This document shows positions 62,770 to 64,000 of a stretch of 64,000 nucleotides of DNA, in pieces. A program made the translations under genes and the position numbers. Below the pieces are notes generated by a model. That model was not told where the DNA came from, searched no databases, and saw only the letters and a list, made by a program, of their open reading frames with translations. Source of the DNA: Halobiforma lacisalsi AJ5 (GTDB lineage: Archaea > Halobacteriota > Halobacteria > Halobacteriales > Natrialbaceae); the NCBI RefSeq assembly GCF_000226975.2, contig NZ_CP019285.1, forward strand, positions 1,116,001 to 1,180,000. Direction: 5' to 3'. The stretch's first letter is position 1; every line of letters begins with the position of its first letter.

Positions 62770-64000
62770 TCGAGCGGGCGGGCTCTCTCCCCTTCCTGTT
62801 CCTGTTCCTCGTCCCCGTTCTCGACCTCGACCTCGACCTCGACTTCGGCCTCGGCCTCGCTCTCGACGTCCTCCCCGGTTTCGCTCGCCTGCAGGCCCTC
62901 GCCGACGAGCGACTCGGTTCCATCGTGTGCCCGAATGTCTCCCCGCTCGAGGGCCGGATTGACCGTTTCGACCGTCTCGGGCGGTACCTTCTCGGTCACC
63001 CGGAACTCGGAGACGGGCGAGACGATGCCCCAGGCCGCGCCGGCCGCGTGGAGCACGACGGCCAGCGGCGTCGCGAGGAGAAACGCCGGCCACAGGTACG
63101 GCTCGAGTCGGTAGGCCCGGATTCCGAACCACATGAACACGACGAGCACGACCGCAAGCGCCGCCGAAATCCCGCCGAACGCTCGAGCGAGCACCCCCAG
63201 CGTTCCCGTCTCGACGATGCCGCCGAAAACCCACGCCAGGACGAGCGGGGAACAGGCCCAGACGACCACCCGCGTCCCGTACAGCGGCCGGTACGAGAGC
63301 GGGAGGATACCACCGTCCTGGAGCGAACCGGAGATCCAGCGCCGGCGCTGGCGGATCATTGCCGATATCGTGGGCGGGGCCTGGTTCCGGAACCGGGCGT
63401 CGACCACCCGAAACGAGAACTCCTCCTCGCGGGCCGCCCGCCAGACGAAGTTCGTATCTTCGGTGACGGTCCCGACGTCCCACCCGATCCGTTCCTCGAG
63501 GTCGCGTCGAACCGCGATACCGCCACCCCAGGCGTAGAGGGGATATCGCAGCCGTGGAAACGCGAACTGCTCGAACTGGTAGCCGGTGCGGAACACCTCA
63601 CAGCAGTAGGTGAGCCACGATCCGGTGTAGATCGGCAGCTCCGTGAACTGGACGACGTCCGCGTCCGGAACGCCGGTGAACTCGGTGACGATGGTGTCCT
63701 CGTCGAGGTAGAGGACGTACTCCGTCTCACACTGGAGCGTCTGACTCGCCCATTCGAGCGCTCGTCCCTTGTTCGTCGCCTCGCAGTCGAACTCCTCGGG
63801 GACGACGTGTACCGTCGCCCCGTCGACGTCGATCGGCGTTTCGGCGATCACGTGGACGTCGTCGATAGCCGACGGGACCGAATCGACGGTCCCCTGGACC
63901 ACGCGCTCGCCGTCGACGGTGAGGATCCGGACCTGGACGTCCTCGAGTCCCCACTCGAACCGCTCGTCGTCCGGAGCACGGGAGAGTACGAACACTTCGT
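62766..64000 (-). CDS. Processive GT2-family glycosyltransferase, N-terminus cut by window edge
   Basis: At least 410 residues are visible; the frame runs off the right edge and the true start is probably beyond it. The GT-A catalytic motifs are present in order: the nucleotide-sugar strand DxD as YLDEDTIV, the acceptor-base region [11 protein letters not shown], and QRRRW, which is the QxxRW motif of processive synthases (cellulose, hyaluronan, chitin type). Three to four helices follow, then a cytoplasmic tail rich in Glu/Val repeats ([20 protein letters not shown]). Likely makes a surface polysaccharide. A GTG at 63995 could be read as a start but would leave out the usual N-terminal helices. 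Confidence 0.85.
   Translation of the reverse strand, partial: EVFVLSRAPDDERFEWGLEDVQVRILTVDGERVVQGTVDSVPSAIDDVHVIAETPIDVDGATVHVVPEEFDCEATNKGRALEWASQTLQCETEYVLYLDEDTIVTEFTGVPDADVVQFTELPIYTGSWLTYCCEVFRTGYQFEQFAFPRLRYPLYAWGGGIAVRRDLEERIGWDVGTVTEDTNFVWRAAREEEFSFRVVDARFRNQAPPTISAMIRQRRRWISGSLQDGGILPLSYRPLYGTRVVVWACSPLVLAWVFGGIVETGTLGVLARAFGGISAALAVVLVVFMWFGIRAYRLEPYLWPAFLLATPLAVVLHAAGAAWGIVSPVSEFRVTEKVPPETVETVNPALERGDIRAHDGTESLVGEGLQASETGEDVESEAEAEVEVEVEVENGDEEQEQEGERARPLD

Overview
The window is chromosomal DNA of a halophilic archaeon (class Halobacteria). Three things show this: GC-rich DNA, strongly acidic proteins, and archaeal information genes (aIF1A, RNase Z, an RFC subunit). TATA boxes about 25-30 bp before many start codons (leaderless genes), Tat-type lipoproteins, a halophilic 2Fe-2S ferredoxin and a PGF-CTERM surface protein agree. 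The sensory rhodopsin II/HtrII pair most resembles the Natronomonas pharaonis pair, but the genus cannot be fixed from this sequence. No complete insertion sequence, CRISPR array, rRNA or tRNA gene was recognised.

Layout. 1-5 kb: sop2 (cut by the left edge) and htrII, a divergent RFC-type AAA protein and a secreted DUF7282/CARDB-like protein. 5-13.3 kb: RNase Z, a DUF389 membrane protein, a four-CxxC zinc protein, a DUF460 protein, an AhpD-like protein, aIF1A, an AT-rich gene-poor stretch and a class V aminotransferase. 13.5-18.2 kb: halocyanin-like lipoprotein, MFS carrier, hisA and an SLC13 anion carrier with RCK_C domains. 18.5-24.5 kb: three PiT-family carriers, a UspA protein and two paralogous membrane-anchored coiled-coil proteins. 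This is the most system-like part of the window.

24.6-35.6 kb: ferredoxin, prepilin peptidase, regulator plus MFS carrier, HIT protein, a family-4-like uracil-DNA glycosylase with an in-frame tandem repeat, another MFS carrier and ileS, whose 3' end is duplicated. 35.9-48.9 kb: a DUF4382 lipoprotein with an acidic insert, a PGF-CTERM metallopeptidase-like protein, an H-NOX-like protein lacking the proximal histidine, PRPP synthetase, a beta-propeller protein, a GlmM-like mutase, and the hisI/coiled-coil/UspA/HPP run. 48.9-64 kb: serA and serB, a DMT carrier, UspA, a cyclase-family hydrolase, small membrane proteins, the metX-sulfhydrylase operon, a GT87-like protein, TrkH, hisB and a GT2 synthase cut by the right edge.

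Working together. Histidine (hisA, hisI, hisB, prs), serine (serA, serB) and methionine (metX plus sulfhydrylase) pathways are represented by dispersed genes, as is common in archaea. The unusual local concentration is of anion and phosphate-type transporters with USP and coiled-coil membrane proteins at 16-24.5 kb. Start sites given here were chosen from family alignments recalled from memory, TATA spacing and coding character; no database search was run.
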